Source: Aerococcus sanguinicola | Lineage (GTDB): Bacteria; Bacillota; Bacilli; Lactobacillales; Aerococcaceae | Direction: 5' to 3' | Assembly (NCBI RefSeq): GCF_008726925.1 | Contig: NZ_VYWO01000001.1 | Coordinates: 62,001 to 126,000 of the forward strand | DNA length: 64,000 nucleotides | Part shown: positions 52,288 to 62,135 of the stretch, piece by piece | Position numbering within the stretch: position 1 is the first letter of the stretch | How the letters are laid out: each line of letters opens with the position of its first letter | Notes under the pieces: generated by a model | What the model was told of the DNA's origin: nothing | The model's input: the letters and a program-made list of their open reading frames with translations, nothing else | Database searches by the model: none | Program-made: the position numbers and the translations under genes

Positions 52288-52450
52288 GCGATGAGCTGAG
52301 TACACTTAACTGTGTATTGAGAATATAGAGAGCACAAGTTGCTAAGCAACACTACGGGAAGTAGGTGCTCGGATAAAGTTGATGTGAACAGCTTTATCCC
52401 TAGTCTAGGAGAGAGCGAGAACAATTAAATTTGTTCTCGCTTTCTTTTTT
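52288..52450 (+). ncRNA. Structured leader RNA with terminator, upstream of glgBCDA
   Basis: A transcript of about 160 nt is predicted from the promoter. It contains a GTACAC/GTGTAT hairpin and a tight three-way junction: GAGCAC/GTGCTC (52330-52335, 52365-52370) enclosing GTTGC/GCAAC and CTAC/GTAG. Next is GGATAAAG/CTTTATCC with a 13-nt loop (52371-52399). It ends in terminator GCGAGAACAA/TTGTTCTCGC with a T-run (52415-52450). glgB has no promoter of its own, so its transcription must pass this terminator. It has the plan of a riboswitch or other leader, but it does not match a named class I can recognise. A separate sRNA is the alternative. Confidence 0.65.
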
Positions 52451-52458
52451 AGAAAAAA

Positions 52459-52472
52459 TGCAAGCGTTTTTA
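52459..52472 (+). promoter_or_regulatory. cre-like site before glgB
   Basis: TGCAAGCGTTTTTA matches the CcpA consensus TGnAAnCGnTnnCA except for one base. Lying downstream of the promoter and terminator, it would act as a roadblock, making the glycogen genes carbon-catabolite sensitive. Confidence 0.55.
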
Positions 52473-52491
52473 TTTAGGGAGGAGGGGGAAT

Positions 52492-54450
52492 ATGCCGCAA
52501 TTGACCAAAGACCAGCTGGCGACAGAGATGTATTATTTCAATTTAGGCAATCATTTTTCCGCATATCAGTTTCTGGGCGCCAAGCCTGGTAGAAACCAAG
52601 CTGGCCAGGAGGGCTACCATTTCACAGTTTGGGCACCCCGGGCTAAGGCGGTTGCCTTGATTGGAAGTTTTAACCACTGGCAGGAGGAGGCCCTTGAAGC
52701 CATCGGGAAGACAGGGGCTTGGACTATTTTTAAGCCAGAAGCTAAGGAATGGGACCTCTATAAATTTGTCGTGACGAGCCAATCAGGGGAGAAAAAGGAA
52801 AAGCAAGATCCCTTTGCCTTCGCTAGCGAAGTGCCGCCCAAGAACGCTTCAGTCATCCAAGATCTGCCCGCCTATACTTGGCAGGATGAGGACTGGCTAG
52901 CCAGACGCCAAAAAGAAAAAATTTACGACCAGCCCTTAAATATCTATGAGCTTCATATGTCTTCTTGGCGCCGCCATCCAGATGGGTCAGCCTATACTTT
53001 TGATGACTTAAGGGAAGAATTAATTCCTTATGTTAAGGAAATGGGCTATACCCATATTGAATTTATGCCCTTAATGGAGCACCCTTTAGAGGCTTCCTGG
53101 GGCTATCAAATTTCGGGCTATTATTCGATTGCTGGGCGCTTTGGCCATGACTTTGAGCCTCTGATGCGTTTCGTGGATGCCTGCCACCAGGCGGGGATCG
53201 GGGTCTTAGTCGACTGGGTGCCGGGACATTTTGTTCGCAATGGTGATGCCCTGGCCTATTATGATGGCAGTCCCTGTTTCGAATTTGCCGATCCCCAGCG
53301 GGCGGTGAATAACCGTTGGGGGACTTATAATTTTGACCTTGGCAAGTCTCAGGTTCAGAGTTTTCTGATTTCTAATGCTATCTTTTGGTTGGAGGAATTC
53401 CATATGGATGGCCTGCGGGTGGATGCAGTTTCCAACATGCTCTACCTGGACTATGATATCGGGGACTGGCAGCCTAACCGCTATGGCAATAATGTCAACT
53501 TGGAAGGGGTGGACTTTCTCCGCCGCTTGAACCAGGAGATTTTCTTAAGGGATGATTCTTACCTGATGATTGCAGAAGAATCAACAGCCTGGGATGGGGT
53601 GACCCGGCCCACTTCTGAAGGGGGCCTAGGCTTTAACTTCAAGTGGAACATGGGCTGGATGAATGATACCTTGAAATTCTTTAGCCTGGATCCCATCCAC
53701 CGGTCCCACCATTATAAGCTGGTGAACTTCACCTTCATGTATATGTTCCATGAGAATTTCATCCTGCCCTTCTCCCATGATGAGGTCGTTCATGGCAAGG
53801 AATCCTTACTCGGTCGGATGCCGGGCCAGACCCGCTATGATGAATTCGCCAACTTAAGGACTTTAGAAGGCTACCGGATGACCTATCCAGGCAAGAAATT
53901 ATCCTTTATGGGTAATGAAATTGGCCAGTTCTTAGAGTGGCGTTTCTACAGCCAGTTAGAGTGGGAAGACTTGGACCGACCCTATAACCGGGAATACCAG
54001 CACTACATCCAGGTCTTGAACCAAGTTTACCAGGAGGAAACAGCTCTCCACCAGTTGGATTTGAGCCCAGAAGGCATTCGTTTCTTGGAAGCTGATGACG
54101 ACCAGGAGACGACGGCCGCCTTTATTCGCCGAGGTCGGGACTTAGAAGATTTTATCGTTTGTGTTTATAATTTTACCCCTGTGGAGCGCAAGTCTTACCG
54201 TCTGGGGGTACCGTATCCAGGAACTTATCGTGTCCTCTTAAACAGTGAAATGCAAGAATTTGGAGGCAATTGGGAATACCAGCAGGAAACTTATACGACA
54301 GAGAAGGTCCCCTACCAGGGTTTTGACCATTCCTTAACTATCGTATTGCCCTCCCTGTCGACCTTCCTATTGAAGCCCGATCAGCTTTTGACGGAGAGGC
54401 CAGAACCATTGAAGAAAGAAGACCTAGTTGAAGGAGGGGAAAGAGTGTAA
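52492..54450 (+). CDS. glgB: 1,4-alpha-glucan branching enzyme
   Basis: Makes alpha-1,6 branches in glycogen, 652 aa. The N-terminal CBM48 (about 20-120) has [20 protein letters not shown]. The GH13 core has [11 protein letters not shown] (region I), [11 protein letters not shown] with the catalytic Asp (region II), IAEESTAW with the Glu (region III) and [15 protein letters not shown] (region IV). The C-terminal all-beta domain completes it. AGGAGGGGG precedes the ATG. First gene of glgBCDA, behind the structured leader and a cre-like site. Confidence 0.97.
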   Translation: MPQLTKDQLATEMYYFNLGNHFSAYQFLGAKPGRNQAGQEGYHFTVWAPRAKAVALIGSFNHWQEEALEAIGKTGAWTIFKPEAKEWDLYKFVVTSQSGEKKEKQDPFAFASEVPPKNASVIQDLPAYTWQDEDWLARRQKEKIYDQPLNIYELHMSSWRRHPDGSAYTFDDLREELIPYVKEMGYTHIEFMPLMEHPLEASWGYQISGYYSIAGRFGHDFEPLMRFVDACHQAGIGVLVDWVPGHFVRNGDALAYYDGSPCFEFADPQRAVNNRWGTYNFDLGKSQVQSFLISNAIFWLEEFHMDGLRVDAVSNMLYLDYDIGDWQPNRYGNNVNLEGVDFLRRLNQEIFLRDDSYLMIAEESTAWDGVTRPTSEGGLGFNFKWNMGWMNDTLKFFSLDPIHRSHHYKLVNFTFMYMFHENFILPFSHDEVVHGKESLLGRMPGQTRYDEFANLRTLEGYRMTYPGKKLSFMGNEIGQFLEWRFYSQLEWEDLDRPYNREYQHYIQVLNQVYQEETALHQLDLSPEGIRFLEADDDQETTAAFIRRGRDLEDFIVCVYNFTPVERKSYRLGVPYPGTYRVLLNSEMQEFGGNWEYQQETYTTEKVPYQGFDHSLTIVLPSLSTFLLKPDQLLTERPEPLKKEDLVEGGERV

Positions 54451-54461
54451 TCTCGATCATT

Positions 54462-55604
54462 ATGAAAAAACAACTATTAGCTATGATACTTGCTGGGGGT
54501 AAGGGCACCCGTCTGGGTAAATTAACCAAAGAAATTGCCAAACCAGCCGTTCCTTTCGGTGGCAAGTACCGCATTATTGACTTCCCTTTAAGTAATTGTG
54601 CCAATTCCGGCATCAAAAAAGTCGGCGTGATGACCCAGTACGAGCCGCTCGTCCTCAATGACCATATTGGGGTCGGTGTGCCTTGGGACTTGGATTCCAA
54701 TGAAGGGGGCGCCTATGTCCTCCAACCTTATTCCTCGACAGATGGAGGAGAGAAGTGGTTTAAGGGGACGGCCAATGCCATCTACCAGAATATTTCTTTT
54801 ATCGATAGCCAGAAGCCGGACTATGTCTTAATCTTGTCGGGGGACCATATTTACAAGATGGACTATGAGCGCATGCTTGAAGACCATGTGGCCCACGAAG
54901 CAGATTGTACCGTGGCGGTTATTCCTGTGCCTATGGAGGAAGCTTCCCGCTTCGGTATTATGAATACAGACGACCAGTCAAAGATTATTGAATTCGAAGA
55001 GAAACCTGAACAACCCAAGTCGAACCTTGCTTCCATGGGGATTTATATTTTCACTTGGGATAAATTGCGCGAGTATTTGACCTCAGACCCTGAACAGATG
55101 GAAGACTTCGGTAAAGACGTCATTCCAGCCTATTTAGATAATGGGGAAGCCCTCTATGCCTATTCCTTCGATGGCTACTGGAAGGATGTGGGGACCATCG
55201 AAAGCCTCTGGGAAGCCAATATGGAATTCCTGGACCCTGAACACCCCCTCAATATCCGGTCCAATGATTGGCCAATCTACAGTAAAAACATGGTGTCTCC
55301 TCCGCAATTATTAACGGAAGAGGCTGATGTGACCGAATCCATGGTCTGTGATGGGGCCTTTATCCGCGGACGGGTCAGTCGGTCAGTCATTTCCCAGGAT
55401 GTGAAGATTGGCAAGGATAGCCAAGTGGAGAAATCCGTCTTGATGACCGGGGCGCGTGTCGGTCAAAACGCTGTGATTAAGTATGCCATCCTGGGCGAGG
55501 GTGCCCAGATTGCGGATAATGCACAAGTTATCGGGACGCCGGACCAAATCCAAGTGGTCGGCTATGAAGAAGTAGTGGGAGGTAGCGACAATGAAGAAGA
55601 ATAA
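54462..55604 (+). CDS. glgC: Glucose-1-phosphate adenylyltransferase, catalytic subunit GlgC
   Basis: Makes ADP-glucose, 380 aa. [21 protein letters not shown] is the nucleotide-binding loop, with [15 protein letters not shown] next. YKMDYERML and ASMGIYIF (active-site regions) are kept, followed by the C-terminal left-handed beta helix. It has the allosteric Lys/Arg region of true GlgC, unlike GlgD. The best Shine-Dalgarno AAGGAGG is about 22 bases before ATG 54462, unusually far; translation may be coupled to glgB, whose stop is 11 bp away. It overlaps glgD by 14 bp. Confidence 0.96.
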   Translation: MKKQLLAMILAGGKGTRLGKLTKEIAKPAVPFGGKYRIIDFPLSNCANSGIKKVGVMTQYEPLVLNDHIGVGVPWDLDSNEGGAYVLQPYSSTDGGEKWFKGTANAIYQNISFIDSQKPDYVLILSGDHIYKMDYERMLEDHVAHEADCTVAVIPVPMEEASRFGIMNTDDQSKIIEFEEKPEQPKSNLASMGIYIFTWDKLREYLTSDPEQMEDFGKDVIPAYLDNGEALYAYSFDGYWKDVGTIESLWEANMEFLDPEHPLNIRSNDWPIYSKNMVSPPQLLTEEADVTESMVCDGAFIRGRVSRSVISQDVKIGKDSQVEKSVLMTGARVGQNAVIKYAILGEGAQIADNAQVIGTPDQIQVVGYEEVVGGSDNEEE

Positions 55605-56736
55605 GTTAAGTGCCATTATTAATATGACCGAAGATGATAGCAAGCTAGCTCCGCTGACAGATAGTCGGCCAATCGGGGCCCTGCCCTTTGCCTGTCGCTA
55701 TCGCTTGCTAGACTTTACCCTGTCTAGCTTGTCCCATGCCGATATTCGTTCGGCGGCCATCTTCATTAATGAGACGGGCCGCTCGGTCTACGACCATATC
55801 CGGTCAGGCCAGGCCTGGGACCTAGATACCAATTCTGGGGGGATTTTTACCTATTCTCAGATGAAGCACAAGAAGGCCCTCTATGAGGCAGCTAGTCGGA
55901 TTGGAGATTTCTATGAAGACCATAAGATCTTTATTGAACGGGCTAATAGTGAATATGTCTTCATCTCTGGCTCTAAGATCTTAGCTAGCGTTAACCTGTT
56001 AGCTGTGATGGAGGCTTTTGAAGAGGGGACGGCAGAAGTGATGCGGCTCTATGCCAAGAAGGAAAAGAGCTTTGTCGAGTACCATCCTGAAGAAAACCTA
56101 TTGACTATCGATGATAAGGGTTATGTGACGGACCTCGCTAAAGAAGGGGTAACGCCAATCGAAGGGGATGAAGTGAACTTCGATATGAATATGACCATTA
56201 TGCCATCCAATATCCTGCTCGAAATCATCGACAAGGCCAATGCGGAAAACCTCAACGATAACTTGGACCAAATTATCGAAAAATACCTCTTAGACTATAC
56301 GGTTCAAGGCTATGAATATAAGGGCTTTGTGGCTAATATTGATTCAGTGAAAGCCTATTACGATACCAGCCTATCCATGCTCGAGGGCGAGGCCTTTACC
56401 AGTCTCTTCCATACGGAGTTGCCCATTATTACCCGGACCCATAATGGGGCACCGAGCTACTATGGGGCCCATGCTAAGGTTCATAATGCGCAGATTGCTA
56501 CCCATACCAATATTCGGGGTAAGATTAGCCATTCGCAAATTTCGCGTAAGGTTCAAATCCATGAAGAGGCTGAAGTGGAGAATTCAATTCTCTTCCAGGG
56601 TTGTGTGGTTGAAGAAGGCGCCCGGGTGAAGAATGCCATCTTGGATAAGCGGGTCTATGTTGAGGCTGGAGCTGTCTTAGAGGGCAGTCCTGAAAAACCT
56701 CTAGTTGTGGCTAAGAATACGCGAATTAAAGCCTAA
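55591..56736 (+). CDS. glgD: Glucose-1-phosphate adenylyltransferase, regulatory subunit GlgD
   Basis: Non-catalytic partner of GlgC in Bacillota, 381 aa. It keeps the fold ([19 protein letters not shown]) but loses the catalytic loop: where GlgC has GGKGTRLG it has [15 protein letters not shown]. The C-terminal beta helix is present. The pair forms a heterotetramer with altered allostery. RBS GGGAGGT, and its start lies in glgC. Confidence 0.95.
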   Translation: MKKNKLSAIINMTEDDSKLAPLTDSRPIGALPFACRYRLLDFTLSSLSHADIRSAAIFINETGRSVYDHIRSGQAWDLDTNSGGIFTYSQMKHKKALYEAASRIGDFYEDHKIFIERANSEYVFISGSKILASVNLLAVMEAFEEGTAEVMRLYAKKEKSFVEYHPEENLLTIDDKGYVTDLAKEGVTPIEGDEVNFDMNMTIMPSNILLEIIDKANAENLNDNLDQIIEKYLLDYTVQGYEYKGFVANIDSVKAYYDTSLSMLEGEAFTSLFHTELPIITRTHNGAPSYYGAHAKVHNAQIATHTNIRGKISHSQISRKVQIHEEAEVENSILFQGCVVEEGARVKNAILDKRVYVEAGAVLEGSPEKPLVVAKNTRIKA

Positions 56737-56770
56737 GTTAATCGGTTGACATGCATTAAAGGAGACAGAA

Positions 56771-58216
56771 ATGAAAATTTTATTTGCTTCAGCAGAAGCG
56801 GCCCCCTTCTTTAAGACAGGGGGCTTGGGCGATGTATCCTATGCCTTGCCCAAGGCGCTGAAAGCTCAAGGAATTGATGTGCGGGTTGTTCTTCCTTATT
56901 ACACCCTCATGCCAGAAGAATATAAGGAAGCTTGCGAAGACCTCTTGAACTTCCAAGTGGAGATGGGCTACCAGCGCCAGGCATATGTAGGAATCAAGCG
57001 CTTAGTATTGGATGACTTGACCTATTACTTTGTGGATAACTTGGATTACTTTAACCGGCCTAGCTTATATGGTTATGAGGATGACTGCGAGCGCTTTGCC
57101 TTCTTTGACTTGGCTGTCATTGAAATGATGGAGAAGATAGACTTTATCCCGAATATTATCCATGTTAATGATTGGCAAACCGCCATGATTCCAGCCCTCT
57201 TAGTGGACAAGTACCACTGGCTGGAGGCCTATCAAGATATTCGCAAGGTGCTTACCATCCATAATATTCAGTTCCAGGGTTGGACGGACAAGGAAGCGCT
57301 CTACCGTTATTTCAATACCACGGATGCGACTTTCCATGACAAGGGCTGTGAGCACTACGGCGCCGTCAATTACCTCAAGGGAGGCATTAACTTCTCTGAT
57401 ATTGTCAGCACCGTTAGCCCTCGCTATGCCGGCGAGATTCAGACACCGGAATTTGGCGAAGGGCTGGATGCTTGCTTACGGGATAACCACTTTAAAATCC
57501 GGGGCATTATTAACGGAATTGATTATGACTTGAACAATCCCAAGACAGATCCTAATCTGCTAGTTAATTATGATGCCAAGACGGTCAAGACAGCCAAAGT
57601 GAAGAACAAGCTCAAACTTCAAGAAAGGGTTGGCCTGGCTAAGGATCCAGATGCTTGCTTACTCGGAGTAGTTTCCCGACTGACGCCACAAAAGGGCATG
57701 CAGCTGATTCAAGAGAAGGCGGAAGAACTTTTGAATACGCGCCGGGTTCAAATCTTAGTTCTGGGTACGGGGGATGATGAATTTGAACATTCCTTCCGCT
57801 ACTTTGAACACAAGTATCCGGGACGTTTCTGTGCCTATATCGCTTTCGATGTCCACTTGGCCCAGCAAATCTATGCCGGCTCTGACCTCTTCTTGATGCC
57901 GAGTGCCTTTGAGCCCTGTGGCCTGTCGCAGATGATTGCCATGCGCTACGGGACCCTGCCCTTGGTGCATGAAGTCGGGGGCTTGGCGGATACAGTCGAA
58001 GCCTATAACCACTTTACAGGGGAAGGGACCGGCTTTAGCTTCAACCAGTTTACTGGCCGCGACTTCCTGAAGATTGTTAACTACGCTGTGGATGTCTATG
58101 AGCACGATGATAAGGCTTGGCAAGGTCTGATCCAAGAGGCCATGAGCCGGGACTTTAGCTGGCGTGGTCCGGCCGAAGACTATATCCAGCTCTACCAGTC
58201 ACTCTTAGAACACTAA
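56771..58216 (+). CDS. glgA: Glycogen synthase (GT5)
   Basis: Transfers glucose from ADP-glucose to the growing glucan, 481 aa, the usual bacterial length. KTGGLGDVSYALPKAL (residues 15-30) is the KxGGL donor site. HVNDWQTAMIPALL follows. SRLTPQKGM and PSAFEPCGLSQMIAMRYG with E/G-rich motif mark the C-terminal Rossmann domain. AAAGGAG precedes the ATG. Last gene of the operon, ended by a terminator. No glycogen phosphorylase or debranching gene is in the window. Confidence 0.97.
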   Translation: MKILFASAEAAPFFKTGGLGDVSYALPKALKAQGIDVRVVLPYYTLMPEEYKEACEDLLNFQVEMGYQRQAYVGIKRLVLDDLTYYFVDNLDYFNRPSLYGYEDDCERFAFFDLAVIEMMEKIDFIPNIIHVNDWQTAMIPALLVDKYHWLEAYQDIRKVLTIHNIQFQGWTDKEALYRYFNTTDATFHDKGCEHYGAVNYLKGGINFSDIVSTVSPRYAGEIQTPEFGEGLDACLRDNHFKIRGIINGIDYDLNNPKTDPNLLVNYDAKTVKTAKVKNKLKLQERVGLAKDPDACLLGVVSRLTPQKGMQLIQEKAEELLNTRRVQILVLGTGDDEFEHSFRYFEHKYPGRFCAYIAFDVHLAQQIYAGSDLFLMPSAFEPCGLSQMIAMRYGTLPLVHEVGGLADTVEAYNHFTGEGTGFSFNQFTGRDFLKIVNYAVDVYEHDDKAWQGLIQEAMSRDFSWRGPAEDYIQLYQSLLEH

Positions 58217-58221
58217 AAAAG

Positions 58222-58263
58222 AAAAAGGTCCTGCCTCCAGTGACGTTCTGGAGCAGGGCCTTT
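58222..58263. terminator. Intrinsic terminator after glgA
   Basis: AAAGGTCCTGC pairs with GCAGGGCCTTT, with an inner CCAG/CTGG helix. It also closes the convergent amidohydrolase gene. Confidence 0.85.
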
Positions 58264-58271
58264 CATTTATC

Positions 58272-59588
58272 TTATGGGCGGCGGCTGATCTGGTAGAGGG
58301 TGGAGAGGAAGGCTTTGACGCCAGCTTTGAGGCAGCTTTCGTCGAAGTCGAAGGCATCATTGTGGTTGCCCGCAGCCAGGGAGCAAGCGAGGACAGCGTA
58401 AGTGGCCTGGCCGCCTTGGTCTTGGACGGCCTGCATCATATAGGCAAAGTCATCAGTGGCGCCGTGGTTGGCATAGTGGCGGTAGCAGGCCTTAAAGTCA
58501 GGGACCTTCTGGCTGGCTTGGTAGACCTCTTCTACAAGTTCGGGGCTGGCCTGGGCATTGATGGAACCGCCCACAATCTCCAGGTCATACTGGCAGTCGT
58601 AAATCTCGCAGGCGGCCCGGATGGAAGTCACCGCCTTGTCATAGAGGTGCTGGTTGACCTCCTGGCTAGGTCCCCGTGTTTCCGCCTCAAAATAACAGAA
58701 ATCAGGGATGACATTGCGTCCAGTCCCTCCATTGATCGTCCCGATGTTGAGCCGACCATTGCCATGGGAATCTTGGAAGAACATGTTCATATTGGCAATG
58801 GCTGAAGTGGCTGCCAGAATGGCATTATGCCCGGATTCTGGGGCGAGGCCTGCATGGGCAGACCGTCCGTGGATGGTGACATTGAACTTACTGGTGGCAT
58901 AGAGGCCAGACCAGTCACTGTAGAAGGCCAGCTCATTGTGGGGACTCTGGAGGATATGGCAAGCTAAGAGGTAATCGACCCCCTCGAGCAGGCCTGCCTC
59001 TACCATGGCCCGGGCGCCGCGCACGCCTTCTTCTGCCATTTGGAAGATAAAGGAGATTTTGCCAGTAAAAGCCTCCTGGTAGCGGTGGACGAGGCGGGCT
59101 AGGATTAAGCCCATCGCTGTATGCCCATCATGACCACAGCCGTGCATGGCCTGGCTATTCTTGGAGCGGAAGCCTGCTTGGTTGGGGAAGTGGTCAGCTT
59201 TCAGGGTCTCCTGGAGGTCATTGGCATCGATATCGAAGCGGAAGGCCAGATGGGGACCAGGGCGTCCGGTATCGACTTGGGCCATAGCCCCGGGAAAGCC
59301 GGCCATTTGGCGAACCAGCTGGGGGTCAGCGCCTTGGTCAATCGCTCTCTCAATAGCCGCTTGCCGGGTCGCATAATCGGGCCGACCCCAGGCAAATTGA
59401 GGATCGACCAGGTCCGGTCCGTAATGCACGGGGATGCCAAGTGCTTTTAAATAGCTAATAATTCGAGCGGTGGTCCGGAATTCCAACCAGGCCGTCTCAG
59501 GGTATTGGTGGAAGTCTCGGCGCAATTGAATCAATTCCTCCTCCAAGTCATCAACCGCAGTTAATAAAGCCTCTAAGTCCCCAGTCAT
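58272..59588 (-). CDS. M20-family amidohydrolase (AbgA-like)
   Basis: Zinc peptidase of the M20D amidohydrolase type, 438 aa. RRDFHQYPE opens the family, HGCGHDGHTAMGL holds the first metal site, AEEGVRGARAMVEAG the second, and the dimerisation (lid) domain starts near HGRSAHAGLAPESGHNAI. HGATDDFAYM is the last metal region. The insertion GRPDYATRQAAIERAIDQG after residue 70 is shared with AbgA, which cleaves p-aminobenzoyl-glutamate, but the true substrate is unknown. ATG 59588 gives eight bases to AAGGAAG; ATG 59594 gives two. Confidence 0.88.
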   Translation of the reverse strand: MTGDLEALLTAVDDLEEELIQLRRDFHQYPETAWLEFRTTARIISYLKALGIPVHYGPDLVDPQFAWGRPDYATRQAAIERAIDQGADPQLVRQMAGFPGAMAQVDTGRPGPHLAFRFDIDANDLQETLKADHFPNQAGFRSKNSQAMHGCGHDGHTAMGLILARLVHRYQEAFTGKISFIFQMAEEGVRGARAMVEAGLLEGVDYLLACHILQSPHNELAFYSDWSGLYATSKFNVTIHGRSAHAGLAPESGHNAILAATSAIANMNMFFQDSHGNGRLNIGTINGGTGRNVIPDFCYFEAETRGPSQEVNQHLYDKAVTSIRAACEIYDCQYDLEIVGGSINAQASPELVEEVYQASQKVPDFKACYRHYANHGATDDFAYMMQAVQDQGGQATYAVLACSLAAGNHNDAFDFDESCLKAGVKAFLSTLYQISRRP

Positions 59589-59691
59589 TGTCATGTCTTC
59601 CTTTCTAGTTATGGCGAAAATATAATACCTCTACCATAGCCTAAAGCCCGATCAAAAACAATACTTTCCTGAAAAAGCCAATGAAAGTTTC

Positions 59692-59720
59692 TTGTCTAGG
59701 AAGTTTAGCTGTGTTATATT
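59692..59720 (+). promoter_or_regulatory. Sigma-A promoter of the aspartokinase gene
   Basis: TTGTCT, 17-bp spacer, TATATT, 42 bp before the start. It excludes the in-frame starts upstream. Confidence 0.65.
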
Positions 59721-59761
59721 ATAAGGAAATGAGAAAATTAAACATGAATGAGGTTATGCTG

Positions 59762-61123
59762 ATGAAAGTGATTAAATTTGGTGGAAGTTCGGTTGCTAGT
59801 GCCGAGCAGATTAAAAAAATTAAAGATATCATTGTAAGTGACGCTGACCGACGTATCGTGGTCGTTTCGGCCCCTGGTAAACGTTTCCCTGAAGACACCA
59901 AGGTGACCGACCTCTTAATTGACCTGGCTTCCCAGGTGCTCAATGGGAACAAGGGAGTCTCCCATGTCTTTAATCAAATTGTCAACCGTTACAAGGAAAT
60001 CGCAACGGACTTGGCCATTGACGAAGATATTGTGAGTGAGATTTCTCATAATCTACAAGCCTTAATTGAAGGGGACACGACAGAAGAATCTTATTTCATG
60101 GACGCTTTGAAGGCGAGCGGGGAAGACAACAGCGCCAAGTTAATTGCCGCTTACCTTCGTTCAGAAGGGATTCCTGCCCGCTATATTAGCCCCAAAGAAG
60201 CAGGGCTTTACTTGTCAGATGAGCCTGGCAATGCGCAAATCCTACCTGAATCCTATCAAAATCTCTTTGCTTTGAGAGACTATGATGAAATTATTATTTT
60301 CCCAGGTTTCTTTGGCTTCACCAAGACAGGCAAATTGGTGACCTTCTCACGCGGGGGAAGCGATGTGACCGGGGCCATCCTCGCCAATGGGGTCAAGGCC
60401 ACATTGTATGAGAACTTCACCGACGTGGATTGTATCTATTCAGCCAGTCCTAATATTGTGTCAAATCCGGTGCCGATTGAAGACCTCACCTATACGGAGA
60501 TGCGGGAACTCTCCTATTCTGGCTTCTCCGTGGTCCATGACGAGGCCCTCTACCCTGCCTTCGCAGAAGGAATTCCAGTGGTGGTTAAGAACACCAACAA
60601 TCCGTCTGCCCCAGGGACTAAGATCACTCGGACCCGGTCGGAGTCGGAATATCCGCTTGCCGGAGTTGCCAGCAAGTCGGGCTTTGCCTCCATCTATATC
60701 AGTAAGTATATGATGAACCGGGAAGTGGGCTTCATTAACCGGGTCTTGGATGTGCTCGAAGATTATAACATCAGCTTGGAACACATTGTTTCTGGTATCG
60801 ACGACATTGACATTGTCTTCAAAGAAGAAATGATCACGGCCAAGCAATTCCAAGACCTCCTAGTTGAAATCAAGGTCAAGACGGCTGCTGACGTTGTCGA
60901 AAAACGAGACAATCTCTGCTTAGTCATGCTGGTTGGGCAGAATATGCGACACAAGATTGGACTCATGGCGCGGGCAACCAAGGCCCTTGGCGAAGCCCAG
61001 GTCAATATCGACATGATTAACCAAGGTTCATCCGAGAATTCCATTATGTTTGGCATCAACGAAAAAGAAGAAGAGCGCGCTGTGGCAGCCATCTACAAGG
61101 AATTCTTCGAATCCAAGAATTAG
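59762..61123 (+). CDS. lysC: Aspartate kinase
   Basis: Phosphorylates aspartate, the first step to lysine, threonine, methionine and diaminopimelate, 453 aa. KVIKFGGSSVASAEQIKK is the N-terminal kinase motif, VTFSRGGSDVTGAI the catalytic glycine-rich loop. FTDVDCIYSASPNIV follows. Two ACT domains (about residues 310-450) give feedback control. The length and the ISKYMMNREVGF segment suit the single-chain class rather than the alpha/beta class with an internal start. It is alone: no asd or dap genes nearby, and no lysine riboswitch in the leader. Confidence 0.93.
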   Translation: MKVIKFGGSSVASAEQIKKIKDIIVSDADRRIVVVSAPGKRFPEDTKVTDLLIDLASQVLNGNKGVSHVFNQIVNRYKEIATDLAIDEDIVSEISHNLQALIEGDTTEESYFMDALKASGEDNSAKLIAAYLRSEGIPARYISPKEAGLYLSDEPGNAQILPESYQNLFALRDYDEIIIFPGFFGFTKTGKLVTFSRGGSDVTGAILANGVKATLYENFTDVDCIYSASPNIVSNPVPIEDLTYTEMRELSYSGFSVVHDEALYPAFAEGIPVVVKNTNNPSAPGTKITRTRSESEYPLAGVASKSGFASIYISKYMMNREVGFINRVLDVLEDYNISLEHIVSGIDDIDIVFKEEMITAKQFQDLLVEIKVKTAADVVEKRDNLCLVMLVGQNMRHKIGLMARATKALGEAQVNIDMINQGSSENSIMFGINEKEEERAVAAIYKEFFESKN

Positions 61124-61138
61124 ATAAAACAAGTCATT

Positions 61139-61163
61139 AGGGAAGCAGGGTCTTCCCTTTTTT
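61139..61163 (+). terminator. Intrinsic terminator after lysC
   Basis: AGGGAAG pairs with CTTCCCT and is followed by six T. Confidence 0.85.
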
Positions 61164-61171
61164 CTTGCATG

Positions 61172-61194
61172 AAAAAAAACCCAGCTGAGCTGGG
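61172..61194 (-). terminator. Intrinsic terminator after uppP
   Basis: On the minus strand CCCAGC-TCA-GCTGGG followed by eight T. Confidence 0.88.
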
Positions 61195-61211
61195 CGGCTA
61201 AGACTCTGATA

Positions 61212-62039
61212 TTAACGGATCCAAGCAAAGTAGATAATGACGATAAGCCCGAGCACAATCCGATACCAACCAAATGGCTTGAAGTCATTGCTTTGGATGT
61301 AACGGAGGAGGAGCTTAATAGTGATAACGGAAACGAGGAAGGCCACGACCATGCCTACTGCCAGATAGCCGAGTTCGGTGCCAGTGAAGCGGAAGCCCTC
61401 GAAGAAGGCCTTGACCAATTTGAGGAAGCTGGCCCCGAACATGATAGGGATGCTCATGAAGAAGGAGAAGTCGGCGGCTACGGGGCGGGAAGTTCCTAGG
61501 ATGGTTGCCCCGAGGATGGAAGAGCCTGACCGGGAAGTCCCTGGTACCAGCGACAGGCACTGGAAGAGGCCAATTTCGAAGGCCCGACGGTAGGTGAGCT
61601 CTTGCATGCTGTTGACCTGACTCCTCCGTGTCTTGTTATAGTTTTCCACCAAGATAAAGGCAATCCCATAAATAATGAGGGCCAGGGCGACCACTAACCA
61701 ATTCATCAGGTGGGCTTCCATCCAGTCATCGATTAAGAGACCGAGGACAGCGGCGGGAATACAACCGACTGCCACCTTAAACCAGGTCTCCCAGGTTTCC
61801 TGTTTTTCTTTTTTGGTCTTTTGCGGGGAGAAGGGGTTGAGCCGGTTGAAGTAAATCCAAATAACAGCCAGGATGGCCCCGAGTTGGATGACGACAATGA
61901 AGATATCCCAGAATTCAGGACGCACTTGGAGTTGGACAAATTCCTCTACCAGGATCATATGGCCCGTACTTGAGATAGGGAGCCATTCGGTGATCCCCTC
62001 AATGAGGCCGATTAAGATAATTTTTAAGAGTTCAAGCAT
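61212..62039 (-). CDS. uppP: Undecaprenyl-diphosphatase (BacA type)
   Basis: Membrane phosphatase that recycles undecaprenyl diphosphate for wall synthesis, 275 aa with about eight helices. [16 protein letters not shown] (residues 14-29) holds the Glu and the glycine-serine motif, and [15 protein letters not shown] (near 165) the catalytic Ser/Arg/Thr cluster. These are hallmarks of the BacA family, which also underlies bacitracin tolerance. It is single and divergent from nothing closer than the lactonase-family gene upstream. Confidence 0.95.
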   Translation of the reverse strand: MLELLKIILIGLIEGITEWLPISSTGHMILVEEFVQLQVRPEFWDIFIVVIQLGAILAVIWIYFNRLNPFSPQKTKKEKQETWETWFKVAVGCIPAAVLGLLIDDWMEAHLMNWLVVALALIIYGIAFILVENYNKTRRSQVNSMQELTYRRAFEIGLFQCLSLVPGTSRSGSSILGATILGTSRPVAADFSFFMSIPIMFGASFLKLVKAFFEGFRFTGTELGYLAVGMVVAFLVSVITIKLLLRYIQSNDFKPFGWYRIVLGLIVIIYFAWIR

Positions 62040-62135
62040 AAGCAGCTTTTCCTTTCTAAGCGATAAAATAAGCAGTCTTCAATATATCAAAGTTTTAGCT
62101 GGATGAAGGCTTCCTGGCTTAAATTTGATGAAAAT

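Noticed and set aside
52288-52450. 6S RNA as the identity of the leader before glgB
   Set aside because: A three-way junction and a separate 8-bp hairpin do not fit a single long rod with a central bubble. Not excluded fully, because I cannot run a covariance search.
59681-59761. Possible 27-residue N-terminal extension of aspartokinase
   Set aside because: The promoter TTGTCT-17-TATATT overlaps it, and kinase homologues begin at MKVIKFGG.
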